DNA from: Clostridia bacterium
GTDB taxonomy: Bacteria > Bacillota_A > Clostridia > Christensenellales > Aristaeellaceae
Assembly (NCBI GenBank): GCA_017525805.1
Contig: JAFXSH010000137.1
Span: 1 to 62,156, forward strand
Direction: 5' to 3'
Length of the DNA: 62,156 bases
Made by a program: the position numbers and the translations under genes. Position 1 is the first letter of the stretch, and each line of letters opens with the position of its first letter. The notes under the pieces were generated by a model. It was not told the origin of the DNA. It was given only the letters and a program-made list of their open reading frames with translations, and made no database searches. Positions 40,956 through 50,426 of the stretch are shown piece after piece.

Positions 40956-43493
40956 ATGCGGGAAACCTTATTGGCCGTGGACGGCAACAGCCTGATGCAC
41001 AGGGCCTTTCACGCCCTGCCCCTGATGGACGCGAACGGCGTGTACACCAACGCCGTGCATGGGTTTTTATCCATGCTGCTGAAAGCCATGCAGGATTTGT
41101 CGCCCCGGTATATTGCCGTGGCGTTCGATCTGCCCGTGCCCACGTTCCGCCATACCGCCTACGCGGATTACAAGGCGGGCCGCCGGGCCATGCCGGAGGA
41201 AATGCGGCCTCAGTTTCCCGTGATCAAGGAAATACTGGCCGCCATGCGTTTAGGCGTGCTCACGGCGGAAGGGTACGAAGCCGATGATATATTGGGCACC
41301 CTGTCGGTAAAATGCCGGGAAACGGGGCTGGACTGCGTGCTGCTCACCGGCGATAAGGACGCCCTGCAATTGGTGGGGGACGGCACCAAGGTGCTCTTCA
41401 CCCGCAAGGGCATCACCGAAAGCACCCTGTTCGATTCCGCCGGGGTAAAGGAATATTTCGGCGTTACCCCGGAACAGGTGACGGACTGGAAGGGCCTCAT
41501 GGGCGATACCAGCGACAACATCCCCGGCATCCCCGGCGTGGGGGAAAAGACGGCGGTGAAGCTGTTAAGCGAATACGGCACCCTGGAAAACGTGCTGGCC
41601 CACGGGGCGGAAATCAAAGGAAAGCTTGGGGAAAAGGTGCGGGACAACGAGGAGCAGGCCCGGTTCAGCAAGGACCTGGCCACCATCCGCCCCACGGCTC
41701 CCATTGAATTCAATCTGTCCGCTTTTGATGTTTCCCACATGGCCGAGGGGCTGCCCACCTTGCGCAAATACCAGCTCAACGGTGTGGCGGGACGGCTGGA
41801 AAAGATGATCCCGGACGCCGCGCCAGCCCCGGAAGTGGAAGAAACGGAAATAATCTTTGCGGAAGAAACCTTGAAAACAGTGGGGGAGATCGCCGCGTTT
41901 GTAAAGGAGGCGGAAAACCAGCCCGTTGCCCTGCATGTGACGTCTGTCCGCATGACGGTGGCAATCCCCGGCAGGCTGGCGGAAATCGTGCTGCAGCAGG
42001 ATATGCTGTCGGACGGGCTGCTGCCGGAGGAAGCCTGGCAGGCGCTGAAACCGCTGCTGAACAAAAAACTGTACGTGCACGACGGCAAGGCCCTGCTGCA
42101 TCTTTTGGCGGATATGAATATGCCCTTGCCGGAATTTGCCTGGGACACCATGTTAGGCGCGTACCTGCGCAATCCCCAGGAAAAATCCTACGCTCTGTCC
42201 GGGTTCGCCCGGGAGGATGCCGCTGGGGTGCTCACCCTGGCGCAAGCCCAGGAAAAGCAGCTGAAAGAAGAGGGCATGCTTTCCCTCATGCGGGAAGTGG
42301 AAATGCCGCTGCTGTATGTGCTCTTTGATATGGAGCAGGCGGGCTTCCAGGTGGACGGAAGCGTTTTGTCCGCCCTCGGCGCTGAATATACCAGGCAGGC
42401 GGAGAAACTCAAGGAAGAAGTATACAAGCTGACCAATCAGCGCTTCAACCTCAACAGCCCCCAGCAATTGGGCAAGGTGCTGTTTGAGGACCTGGACCTG
42501 CCCCACGGCAAAAAGACCAGCCGGGGCTATTCCACCGACGCGGACACATTGGAAAAACTCATCGATAAACATGCCTGCATCGCACCCATCCTCAAATACC
42601 GCCAGGTGGTGAAGCTGAACAGCACCTACATCGACGCCCTGCTTCGCAAGATGGACGCGACGGGCCGGGTGCACACATATTTCGACCAGACCGGCACGGC
42701 TACCGGCCGCATTTCTTCCAGCGAGCCCAATTTGCAGAACATTCCCGTGCGCACCGAAATGGGCCGGGAGATCCGCAAAGCGTTTATCGTGAGTCCCGGC
42801 TGTGTGCTGGCTGACGCGGATTACAGCCAGATCGAGCTTCGGGTCATGGCCCACTTTTCCGGGGACGCCGCCATGGTGGACGCTTTCCGGAAGGGCCAGG
42901 ACATCCACACCCGCACGGCGGCGGAGGTCTACGGCGTGCCCATGGAGGAAGTGACCCGCGAAATGCGCTCCAGCGCCAAGGCGGTGAACTTCGGTTTGGT
43001 GTACGGCATCAGCGAATTCGGTTTGGCCCGGAATATCGGCGTGTCCCGCTATCAGGCGGCGGATTTCATTGCCCGCTATTTTCTCCGCTATCCCGGCGTG
43101 AAGAAATTCATGGACGAGGCGGTGAAAAAGGGCTACGATCAGGGCTACGCTGTTACCATGATGGGCAGACGGCGGCAACTGCCGGAACTGAAATCCAGCA
43201 ACGCCAACATTCGCAATTTCGGGGAGCGCGCCGCCATGAACACCCCCGTCCAGGGCACGGCGGCGGACATCATCAAGCTGGCCATGGTGCGGGTGCACGA
43301 CGCGCTGAAAAAAGAGGGCCTGAAAGCCCGGCTGATTTTACAGGTCCACGACGAACTGCTGATCGAAACACCCCAGGAAGAAGCGGAAACGGTGGCCCGT
43401 ATCCTGCAAGAATGTATGGAACAGGTTTACGCCCTCAAGGTGCCGCTGGTGGCGGAAGTCAAGATGGGGGAAAGCTGGTTTGAAACGAAATGA
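40956..43493 (+). CDS. polA: DNA polymerase I
   Basis: An 845-residue family A polymerase for repair and Okazaki-fragment processing. N-terminal 5' nuclease with DGNSLMHRAF, YEADDILGTL and TGDKDALQL, and GIPGVGEKTA; a central 3'-5' exonuclease-like domain lacks the DEDD acidic residues and is probably inactive; the polymerase domain has TGRISSSEPNLQNIP, DADYSQIELR (near residue 620), the fingers helix KAVNFGLVYGIS and VHDEL. Start at 40956 with GAAGGA upstream. Overlaps coaE by ATGA. Confidence 0.96.
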   Translation: MRETLLAVDGNSLMHRAFHALPLMDANGVYTNAVHGFLSMLLKAMQDLSPRYIAVAFDLPVPTFRHTAYADYKAGRRAMPEEMRPQFPVIKEILAAMRLGVLTAEGYEADDILGTLSVKCRETGLDCVLLTGDKDALQLVGDGTKVLFTRKGITESTLFDSAGVKEYFGVTPEQVTDWKGLMGDTSDNIPGIPGVGEKTAVKLLSEYGTLENVLAHGAEIKGKLGEKVRDNEEQARFSKDLATIRPTAPIEFNLSAFDVSHMAEGLPTLRKYQLNGVAGRLEKMIPDAAPAPEVEETEIIFAEETLKTVGEIAAFVKEAENQPVALHVTSVRMTVAIPGRLAEIVLQQDMLSDGLLPEEAWQALKPLLNKKLYVHDGKALLHLLADMNMPLPEFAWDTMLGAYLRNPQEKSYALSGFAREDAAGVLTLAQAQEKQLKEEGMLSLMREVEMPLLYVLFDMEQAGFQVDGSVLSALGAEYTRQAEKLKEEVYKLTNQRFNLNSPQQLGKVLFEDLDLPHGKKTSRGYSTDADTLEKLIDKHACIAPILKYRQVVKLNSTYIDALLRKMDATGRVHTYFDQTGTATGRISSSEPNLQNIPVRTEMGREIRKAFIVSPGCVLADADYSQIELRVMAHFSGDAAMVDAFRKGQDIHTRTAAEVYGVPMEEVTREMRSSAKAVNFGLVYGISEFGLARNIGVSRYQAADFIARYFLRYPGVKKFMDEAVKKGYDQGYAVTMMGRRRQLPELKSSNANIRNFGERAAMNTPVQGTAADIIKLAMVRVHDALKKEGLKARLILQVHDELLIETPQEEAETVARILQECMEQVYALKVPLVAEVKMGESWFETK

Positions 43494-44110
43494 GTAAGTA
43501 TGTTATTGGCCTCACCGGCGGCATCGCCTGCGGGAAAAGCAACATTTCCCGGTCCTTAAAGGCGGCGGGCGTGCCGGTGATCGACGCGGACGAGATTTCC
43601 CGGAGCCTGACGGCTTCCGGCGGTCCCGCCCTGCCCGCCATTCGGGAAATATGGGGCGACGCCGTATTCGACGGGGAGGAACTGAACCGCCGCGTGCTGT
43701 CGGATATCGTGTTTGCCGATCCCAGCCAAAGGGAAAAGCTGAACGCCATCATCCATCCCCTGGTGCTATCCGAAATCCACCGGCAGATGAATGAAACGGA
43801 CGGCCCGGTGGTGATGGACGTGCCTTTGCTGTACGAGGTGGGCATGGATACCTGGTGCAATGAGATTTGGTGCGCCTACGCGCCGCAGAAGGAGCAGGTG
43901 CGCCGGGTGCGCAAGCGGGGGCAGATCACCTGGGCTGAAGCGCTGCGCCGCATCCATTCCCAAATGCCGGTGATGGAAAAAAGAAAACGGGCGGACCATG
44001 TGATCCGCACCACCGGCACCAAAGAGGAAAGCGGCCGTGCGGCTCTTTCCCTGTGGCAGGACGCGGTGAAACGCGCCGCCCAAACCGGAGGACAAAAACA
44101 GCATGTATGA
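43490..44110 (+). CDS. coaE: Dephospho-CoA kinase
   Basis: A 206-residue P-loop kinase that completes CoA synthesis. P-loop GLTGGIACGKS near residues 7-17, then VIDADEISR, LVLSEIHRQMNE, VMDVPLLYEVG and KRADHVIRTTGT. Follows polA by a four-base overlap, a common Bacillota arrangement. Confidence 0.94.
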   Translation: MSKYVIGLTGGIACGKSNISRSLKAAGVPVIDADEISRSLTASGGPALPAIREIWGDAVFDGEELNRRVLSDIVFADPSQREKLNAIIHPLVLSEIHRQMNETDGPVVMDVPLLYEVGMDTWCNEIWCAYAPQKEQVRRVRKRGQITWAEALRRIHSQMPVMEKRKRADHVIRTTGTKEESGRAALSLWQDAVKRAAQTGGQKQHV

Positions 44111-44810
44111 TTATCCCTCTCCCGCACCGGTTCAGGCTCCGCCTCAGCGTAGACGCCGCTCAGGAAAGACGCCCGCGCGAAAGAGAAAAAAGGGCTTTGC
44201 CCTGTGGCAGTGGATCGTGCTGGCTGCGCTGGCGTGCGGCCTTATCTATGCCTGCATTCAGCTTTCTTCCGCCAACGGCAGCCTGGAGAAGCTCCGGCAG
44301 GAACGGCAGGCCGAACAGGAACGGTATGAACAGACGGTAAAAAACCATCAGCCCCGCTACCGGGACCTGATCGAACAATACGCCGCGGAATACGATCTGA
44401 ACCCCGCCTTTGTTTCCGCCATCATCATGCAGGAAAGCGGGTATGATCCCCGGGCGGTGAGCGGCAAGGGGGCCATGGGCCTGATGCAGTTCATGCCCGA
44501 CACCTTTGATTGGGTGGCCCCCAACTGCGGCGTCAGCAAAAATGACGTCAGCGCGGTGTACGATCCGGAAAACGCCATCAAAATGGGCTGTTATCTGCTG
44601 CGCTATATCTGCCGCAAGATCGGCAGCGACGATCCGGTGCTGGTGGCCTGCGCCTATCACGCGGGGTGGGGCACGGTGCCTTCCTGGATCGAAAACTATT
44701 CCACCGACGGCAAAACCCTCACGGTGGCCCAGATCCCCAAATCAGATACGCGGACCTACGCGGGAAGGGTGTTGAATTCCTATGCGATCTATTTGCAGCA
44801 CTATTATTAA
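44103..44810 (+). CDS. Membrane-anchored lytic transglycosylase (SLT fold)
   Basis: A 235-residue protein: basic cytoplasmic N-terminus (PQRRRRSGKTPARKRKK), one membrane helix (residues ~35-52), a short coiled-coil stalk (SLEKLRQERQAEQERYEQ), then an SLT domain with catalytic Glu in IIMQESGYDPRAVSGKGAMGLMQFMPDTF near residue 104 and AYHAGWGTVPSWIENY. It trims peptidoglycan from the outer membrane face. It overlaps coaE by 8 bases and the next gene by 29. Confidence 0.9.
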   Translation: MYDYPSPAPVQAPPQRRRRSGKTPARKRKKGFALWQWIVLAALACGLIYACIQLSSANGSLEKLRQERQAEQERYEQTVKNHQPRYRDLIEQYAAEYDLNPAFVSAIIMQESGYDPRAVSGKGAMGLMQFMPDTFDWVAPNCGVSKNDVSAVYDPENAIKMGCYLLRYICRKIGSDDPVLVACAYHAGWGTVPSWIENYSTDGKTLTVAQIPKSDTRTYAGRVLNSYAIYLQHYY

Positions 44811-46359
44811 AAGAGCGCTGGCCCTGCTCCTTGCGCTGGCCCTTTTCTGCCCCTCCGCAGCCTTCGCCACCACCATGGATTCTTATTTATCCTTAGGCAT
44901 GATTTCGGTGAAAACTGCGTCCCTCAACCCCCTGGCCCCGGAGGAAAGGGAGTTTCAATCCCTCACCGCCCTGATTTACGAAGGGCTGTTTTTCCTGGAC
45001 GATGATTACATGCCCCAGCCCTGCTTGGCCACGGAATGCAACTCCACAAGCGACGGAAAACACTGGACCATCCGCCTGCGCAAGGACGCCGTATTTCACG
45101 ACGGTTCCCCCTGCACGGCCTACGATGTGGAAGCCACCATCAACGAAATCCTGCGCCTGGCCCAGGAGGGAAAGGGCGCGTATGATCAATTGCAGTACAT
45201 CATCAGCAGCGTGTCGGTGAACAGCGCCGATTCTTTGCAGATCACGGTGAAGCGCCCTTATTACGGCGTGCGCTTCGCCCTCACCTTCCCCATCCTGCCC
45301 CGGGATCAAGTGCAGTCCGCCAATCCGGCGGGCACCGGTCCCTATAAGGTGCTGGAATTTATGCCTGCCAATTATCTATACCTGTCCGCCAATGAAAACT
45401 GGTGGAAAGGCGAGCTCACCGTAAAGGATATCAACGTGTCCTTCCGCGCCACCAACCGGGAACTGATTTCGGACTATGAATATAACCGCGTGGACGCGGC
45501 CATCACCCGCTCCGCTTCCGCCGGACAGTATCAGACGGGACTTACCAACCTGAACATCACCTACCGCACCCGCCAGCTGGAAACCCTGCTGCTGAACCAC
45601 AGCGCCAGCGCTTTCCCGCTGAATGATCAGAGAGTGCGGGAAGCCATCCGCTACGCCATCGACTTTGATGCCATCGCCAATTCCGTTTACATGGGTATGG
45701 CGGACCGGACGGATACCCCCCTGCCCGCCGGCACCTGGATGTACAGGGACAACGAAAGCGCCTACGCCTATAACCCGGACAAGGCCCGGCAGCTTCTGGA
45801 CGAGGCGGGCTGGAAGCCCAATCCCCAGGACAACAACATCCGACATACCGTGGTGGAGGAAAAAGGCAAGCAGGTGGATAAGCGCCTGCGCCTGGGCCTG
45901 TACGTATACGAGGAACAGGATAATTCCGTGCGCGTGCAGGTGGCTGGCATGATCGCCGATTATCTGGCCGCCGTGGGCATCAACGTGCACGTGGAAACCC
46001 AAAGCTTCGCCAGCGTGGCCGCCCATCTGAAAGCCCGGAACTTCGATATGGCCATCGCCGCCTTCCAGATGGACGTGGTGCCGGACCCCGGCTTCATGCT
46101 CATGAGCGGCAACGTGGGCAATTACTGCGGCTATAAATCCACCGCCATGGATAACCTGTTCAAGAAGCTGCGGGAGGAGAGGGATTTTTCCGCCTACCGC
46201 CAGCTCTTGTGGGATATCCAGGATCAGTTCGCCCAGGATTGCCCCTTCATTTGCATGTGGTACCGCTGCGGGGCGCTGCTCACCCGCAAGGTGTTCACCA
46301 CTGTGCGGGACGTGAGGGAGCCGGAGATTTTGCGGGGAATAGAAAGCATAGGGAAATAA
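44782..46359 (+). CDS. ABC transporter solute-binding protein, SBP_bac_5 family
   Basis: A 525-residue secreted peptide-type binding protein: signal peptide IIKRALALLLALALFCPSAAFA with AFA cleavage, then LTALIYEGLFFLDDDYMPQPCLATE, WTIRLRKDAVFHDGSPCTAYDV, GTGPYKVLEF and YNPDKARQLLDEAGW. There is no lipobox and no permease or ATPase beside it, so it either serves the OppBCDF system or an unlinked one. The start lies 29 bases inside the transglycosylase gene; the complete signal peptide there supports it. Confidence 0.88.
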   Translation: MRSICSTIIKRALALLLALALFCPSAAFATTMDSYLSLGMISVKTASLNPLAPEEREFQSLTALIYEGLFFLDDDYMPQPCLATECNSTSDGKHWTIRLRKDAVFHDGSPCTAYDVEATINEILRLAQEGKGAYDQLQYIISSVSVNSADSLQITVKRPYYGVRFALTFPILPRDQVQSANPAGTGPYKVLEFMPANYLYLSANENWWKGELTVKDINVSFRATNRELISDYEYNRVDAAITRSASAGQYQTGLTNLNITYRTRQLETLLLNHSASAFPLNDQRVREAIRYAIDFDAIANSVYMGMADRTDTPLPAGTWMYRDNESAYAYNPDKARQLLDEAGWKPNPQDNNIRHTVVEEKGKQVDKRLRLGLYVYEEQDNSVRVQVAGMIADYLAAVGINVHVETQSFASVAAHLKARNFDMAIAAFQMDVVPDPGFMLMSGNVGNYCGYKSTAMDNLFKKLREERDFSAYRQLLWDIQDQFAQDCPFICMWYRCGALLTRKVFTTVRDVREPEILRGIESIGK

Positions 46360-46365
46360 ATCATT

Positions 46366-47904
46366 TCAATCCATCGAATCCAGTCCGTGGGCGGTTTCCG
46401 CCTGCGGGCTGTTTGTTTTCAGCCAGCTCACGCTCCAATCATAGGGGTGGGGAGAACGCCGGGAAAAGGTATTCCAGGCGATTTCCAGGGCGTGACTGCG
46501 CATCGTGTCATCCTCGATCCGTTCCAACTCCGGCAGCACGTCGGGGGAGAGGGAGGCTAAATAGGAAGCGTCCAGGTCCTTGAGCGTGCCCTGATTATAC
46601 GCGCTGACCTGATAGCGGGCGATCAGCCTGTCCACATTGCAATAATTCAGGGCGGTCCAGGTGCACAGGATCAGCACGGCCAGGGTGGGGCAGACGCGCA
46701 TATTGGGGAAAGCGCATTTGAGCAGGCACGCCCCTAAGACGCACAGGATCATCAGCATGCCCCACAGAGTGACTACCCGCAGCACGCTCAAACCGAACGC
46801 CTGAATATAGAGCCGCATGCGGAAAAAGGCGGAAAAGTCGATCACGATGGTCAACGCTGCCACAAAGGCGCACAGCAGCCGCACCGATGCGCTGTTTTTT
46901 CCTAAGGAAAGGCTGGGCAGGATCAGCATGAGCGTCAATATCGCCAGCGCCACCAGTTGGAAAAAGCCGCCGCGGGCATATTCCGCGTAACCGATTTCCC
47001 GGATGGCTTCCGCCGAGCCGAAAAAGAGATAGCGGAACTGAACGTAAACGAACAGGGCGTAAACCGCCGCCAGCATGGCAAGTACGGTGGACAGAATCAC
47101 GGGGGAGGCATGACGCTCCTTGGGCTCCTCCTGCGAGAAGGGATTTCCTGCCCCGGCAGTCAGGAATGAAAACAGGCACAGGCCACCGATCAAGGTGTAC
47201 GCCAGCCGCAACAGTCCTGATCCGTCGATCCGGTCCAAAGAACGGAAGCCGGAGGTCAGCAGGGAGGAAAACACCTGGTCCGCGCTGCTAAGCAGGGCGG
47301 CGGCCAGGAGCACCACCGGCAGCCCCAGCAAGAGCCCCGCGCCGAGGCCCCGAAGCTTTTCGTTTTTTTCTGGTTTGGGCAGGTTTTTCAGGGCTTTCAG
47401 CGGCAGGAGCCAGCGGGTGAAGAAGGATGGCAGGAACCGGCGCAGGCCCAGCCGCAGCCCCCGGCCCTCCAGGGCAGGCAGGGGATTTGTCCCCATCAGG
47501 GAGAACAGGGAAAGGGCGGTGGTCAGCCAAACCACGGGCAGGTTCATCAAGCGCATGGCGTCGTCGGCAAATACAGCAAAGCAAATCCCCAGCGCCAGTG
47601 CTATAATGAGCAGAAACCAGCCGCCTTTGGCACTTTTCCAGCGTGGCGCGCCTTTTTTTCCCGCGGCTGCCAGAGAAACGCACACCAAAAGCCATTGGGT
47701 CAGCGTCAGCCCCACGCCCGGAAGATGGCCGTGTTCGGTATAAAACCACGGAAAATGCGCAAAAAAATAACACCCGGCGGCCAGCAAGGCCGAAAGCAAG
47801 AAAACCCATTCCCACGCGCCCCAGGCAGGAGGAGGAGACGCGGCCTCCTCCTCCGCAAGTTCGGGGATCACATCCGCCTGGATGCGCTGAAGATCATTCT
47901 CCAT
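46366..47904 (-). CDS. DUF4173 polytopic membrane protein
   Basis: A 512-residue protein with about 11 hydrophobic helices and a soluble C-terminal stretch (NQGTLKDLDASYLASLSPDVLPELERIEDD). The DUF4173 core has YVQFRYLFFGSAEAIREIGYAEYARGGFFQLVALAI and VLRVVTLWGM. Function unknown. It overlaps the small XRE gene by 11 bases and belongs to a three-gene set with DUF2975 and an XRE regulator, a combination seen in many Bacillota. It faces the binding-protein gene end to end. Confidence 0.8.
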   Translation of the reverse strand: MENDLQRIQADVIPELAEEEAASPPPAWGAWEWVFLLSALLAAGCYFFAHFPWFYTEHGHLPGVGLTLTQWLLVCVSLAAAGKKGAPRWKSAKGGWFLLIIALALGICFAVFADDAMRLMNLPVVWLTTALSLFSLMGTNPLPALEGRGLRLGLRRFLPSFFTRWLLPLKALKNLPKPEKNEKLRGLGAGLLLGLPVVLLAAALLSSADQVFSSLLTSGFRSLDRIDGSGLLRLAYTLIGGLCLFSFLTAGAGNPFSQEEPKERHASPVILSTVLAMLAAVYALFVYVQFRYLFFGSAEAIREIGYAEYARGGFFQLVALAILTLMLILPSLSLGKNSASVRLLCAFVAALTIVIDFSAFFRMRLYIQAFGLSVLRVVTLWGMLMILCVLGACLLKCAFPNMRVCPTLAVLILCTWTALNYCNVDRLIARYQVSAYNQGTLKDLDASYLASLSPDVLPELERIEDDTMRSHALEIAWNTFSRRSPHPYDWSVSWLKTNSPQAETAHGLDSMD

Positions 47905-48115
47905 CCTGATCCTCTCCTTCCTCGTAAATCAATATATCTCCGGGCTGACACCGCAGCGCCTTGCAGATTTCGTTCAGCGTGGAAAAACGCACGGCCTTGG
48001 CCTTCCCGTTTTTCAGAATGGAAAGGTTGGCCATGGTGATGCCCACGCGCTGGCTTAATTCCGTCACGCTCATTTTCCGGCGGGCCAGCATCACATCAAT
48101 ATCGACGCGGATCAC
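47894..48115 (-). CDS. Small XRE-family regulator (YozG-like)
   Basis: A 73-residue single-domain helix-turn-helix protein: DVMLARRKMSVTELSQRVGITMANLSILKNGKAKAVRFSTLNEICKALRCQPGDILIYEEGED, the form that accompanies DUF2975 genes. It probably represses its own operon through the palindrome at 48656-48692. Confidence 0.88.
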   Translation of the reverse strand: MIRVDIDVMLARRKMSVTELSQRVGITMANLSILKNGKAKAVRFSTLNEICKALRCQPGDILIYEEGEDQDGE

Positions 48116-48127
48116 GCGCAGCCCTCC

Positions 48128-48607
48128 TTATACGGTCAGATCGTTTTCTTCCTTGATTTCCGTGGCCCGTTTCAGCAGCCGGGCCAGCCCGCCCGCCAGC
48201 ATGCCCATGGCGGCGCTGGCTGCCGCGGCCAGCAGAAAAGCCACCGTCCAGATGCCGGACCCAAGGCCCAGCAGCAAGCCCAATGGAATGCCCAGCAGCC
48301 ATAAAATGGCCGCCCCGATCAACAGGCGCGCAATGCGGGAAAGGCTTTTTTCGTTTTCCGGGCAGAAGGAACGGTCCTGCCCGATGCGGCGGCATATCCG
48401 AAAATAATCCGCCATGGCCATGAGATAAATCAAGCCGATCAGCCATAGAAAGACCAGCGCGGGAATGAACAGATACGCGTACTCCGGCAGCAGCGCCCTG
48501 TATTGCAGCCCCGCTATGGGCGCGTCCACAAAAAATACGTATCCGCCGCCCAATACGGCAATGCATCCAGCTAAGATCAGCAGCCTGCTCACCTTGCGAT
48601 GTTCCAT
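48128..48607 (-). CDS. DUF2975 membrane protein
   Basis: A 159-residue protein with four helices in two pairs (residues ~8-26, 50-70, 95-117, 122-145), the DUF2975 arrangement. Loop YFRICRRIGQDRSFCPENEKSLSRIARLLI carries the family-like FxxxN element. Start MEHRKV at 48607 with GGAGG eight bases upstream. It heads the operon with the XRE and DUF4173 genes. Function unknown. Confidence 0.8.
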   Translation of the reverse strand: MEHRKVSRLLILAGCIAVLGGGYVFFVDAPIAGLQYRALLPEYAYLFIPALVFLWLIGLIYLMAMADYFRICRRIGQDRSFCPENEKSLSRIARLLIGAAILWLLGIPLGLLLGLGSGIWTVAFLLAAAASAAMGMLAGGLARLLKRATEIKEENDLTV

Positions 48608-48629
48608 TTTCATCGCCTCCTTGATGACC

Positions 48630-48658
48630 ATTATATCCCAGCGAATTTCTTTTGTCAA
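48630..48658 (-). promoter_or_regulatory. Promoter of the DUF2975-XRE-DUF4173 operon
   Basis: Perfect consensus on the minus strand: TTGACA (48653-48658), 17-base spacer, TATAAT (48630-48635). Confidence 0.85.
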
Positions 48659-48692
48659 CAAAAATTTATCGAAAAACGATAATATTTTGTTG
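48656..48692. promoter_or_regulatory. Palindromic operator overlapping the -35 of the DUF2975 operon
   Basis: Core TATCG-AAAAA-CGATA (48667-48681) inside a longer near-palindrome whose 16-base arms match at 14 positions (CAACAAAA... and ...TTTTGTTG). It overlaps the -35, as expected for repression by the small XRE protein of the same operon. Confidence 0.7.
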
Positions 48693-48748
48693 CAAAAGAA
48701 AATGCTGTCATGATTAGGCGCAGAAGGGGCAAAACCGACTGTAAACTC

Positions 48749-48788
48749 TTTTTCAACGGTTGAAAAATAATTACGAATATGTTACAAT
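48749..48788 (+). promoter_or_regulatory. Promoter of the secreted Ig-like gene with a perfect palindrome
   Basis: TTGAAA (48760-48765), 17-base spacer, TACAAT (48783-48788). A perfect odd palindrome TTTTTCAAC-G-GTTGAAAAA (48749-48767) covers the -35, suggesting a dimeric repressor or activator. Confidence 0.65.
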
Positions 48789-48851
48789 ATTTTTACGGGC
48801 GGATGGAAGCACTTTTTGCTTTGCCGCCGCGAGGAAGGGAGGCGCAATCCA

Positions 48852-50372
48852 TTGCGTAAAATGCTTCTGGTTTTCGCTTTTTCGCTGCTGCTGATCGTAA
48901 CGGTCGCCGCCGCGAGCGCGGAAACGTATTCATTCGGGGATATCCGCGCCCAGGTGGAAATCCCGTCGGATTATGAAATGGTGCTCACGCCCTACAATTT
49001 AAGCAGCAGGGCGGACTGGATCGCCAGCCAGGGCCTGGATTACGACGCCTTGGCCAACAGCTTTGAAGCCGAGGGCATTTTGCTTCAGGCCATCGACGCG
49101 GAAACAAACCGCACCCTGGTGATTTCCGCCCTGCGGGATACGGACGGCCAGACCTATTTCGACCTGAACAACCAGGACGAGGATATGCGCAAGGAATTCC
49201 GCGTTTCCCACACCAACGGCACGGCTTACGGCATTTTGGGCTACACCTATTCCAGCGCCAAGTGGGCTAATTACGGCAAAGTGACCCTGCGCTTTCTCCA
49301 GACCCAGTATACCCTGCGCCAGGACGGCCAGCTGGTGTGCAGCGGCTATCAGCGGCGCACCATTCGCAACGGCTACACCATTACCCTGGACATGCAGGTG
49401 CGGGACCGCACCGCCAAAGAAGCCGACAACACGGCCCTGGAAAAGGTGATGAAAACCTTCACCTTCACCGAAATCCTGCCCATGCCCGAGCTGCCCATCA
49501 AGCTGGCCGTGTCCGCCGCGCCCCCTGCTGAAACCAATGAGGATACCTTCACCATTAAGGGCACCACGGCCCGCAAGGCCACCGTGACGGCCACCGTGTT
49601 TTCCTTGGGCAGCGCGGGCGGCCAGAGCTACCAGACCACCGCCAACGGCAGCGGCTCGTTCTCCATCAAAGTGAAGCTGCCCGCCCAGGGCGTGTATTCT
49701 ATCACCCTCACTGCCGAGGCGGAAGGGTCCATTCCCGCTCAGCGCCTGTATTCCGTTACCTTCCAGCAGGGCATCCTGCCGGTGGATCTGGTGACCCATC
49801 CGGGAGATACCCTGAACGATGAAACCGTGTTTTCCGGCACCACCGTGGCGGGAGCCAAGATTCAGCTGGCCATTTCCGGCCCCATCACTTACAGCAAAAC
49901 CGTCTCCGGCAATCAATTCAATTTCAAGGTGGATACCAGCGCCGAGGGCACCTATCAATTCGTGCTCAGCGTGACCAAGAAGGGCTTGCAGGATCGGGTT
50001 TTCACCTTTACCGCCGTGCGCTCCTATACCGATTCCGAGAGGGAAGATAAGATTCGCGCCTCGGCCAAGAAAATGACCTACGCCAACCTGCCCAAGGCGG
50101 AGAACCGGGGCAAAGCCGTGGTGGAAACGGGCTGGATCACCGGTATTGAAAAGAATATCGACGAATGGGTGGTCACCTTCGCCCTGACCCAAACCAACAG
50201 CGGATATAAGGATATCGTGTACCTGATCTGCCGTGAGGAGCCCGCCTGGGGCGTGGGGGATCAGGTGAAGGTGTACGGCACAGCGTCCGGCACGTTCAGC
50301 GAAATCAACGAAGATGGCAAGATCAAAAGCTATCCCCGCATCGATGTGGGCTTCATGGAAGCGGCACAGTAA
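48852..50372 (+). CDS. Secreted protein with Ig-like/Big-type beta domains
   Basis: A 506-residue exported protein: signal peptide MLLVFAFSLLLIVTVAAASA; an N-terminal domain of about 200 residues of the PsbP-like or DUF-type plan (FGDIRAQVEIPSDYEMVLTP); then two beta-sandwich repeats with EDTFTIKGTTARKATVTATV and ETVFSGTTVAGAKIQLAISG; and a C-terminal domain (residues ~410-506) with OB-like VKVYGTASGTFSE. No LPXTG anchor or Cys is seen. TTG at 48852 has GGGAGG nine bases upstream; the ATG at 48861 is too far. Function unknown; probably cell-envelope associated. Confidence 0.65.
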   Translation: MRKMLLVFAFSLLLIVTVAAASAETYSFGDIRAQVEIPSDYEMVLTPYNLSSRADWIASQGLDYDALANSFEAEGILLQAIDAETNRTLVISALRDTDGQTYFDLNNQDEDMRKEFRVSHTNGTAYGILGYTYSSAKWANYGKVTLRFLQTQYTLRQDGQLVCSGYQRRTIRNGYTITLDMQVRDRTAKEADNTALEKVMKTFTFTEILPMPELPIKLAVSAAPPAETNEDTFTIKGTTARKATVTATVFSLGSAGGQSYQTTANGSGSFSIKVKLPAQGVYSITLTAEAEGSIPAQRLYSVTFQQGILPVDLVTHPGDTLNDETVFSGTTVAGAKIQLAISGPITYSKTVSGNQFNFKVDTSAEGTYQFVLSVTKKGLQDRVFTFTAVRSYTDSEREDKIRASAKKMTYANLPKAENRGKAVVETGWITGIEKNIDEWVVTFALTQTNSGYKDIVYLICREEPAWGVGDQVKVYGTASGTFSEINEDGKIKSYPRIDVGFMEAAQ

Positions 50373-50383
50373 AATAATCAGGT

Positions 50384-50426
50384 ATCAAAAATCCCCGGTT
50401 CCTTTACGGAGCCGGGGATTTTTGAT
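50384..50426. terminator. Bidirectional terminator between the secreted gene and nrdD
   Basis: ATCAAAAATCCCCGG pairs perfectly with its complement ending ATTTTTGAT, with an inner TCC/GGA helix; both strands end in T-runs. Confidence 0.95.
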
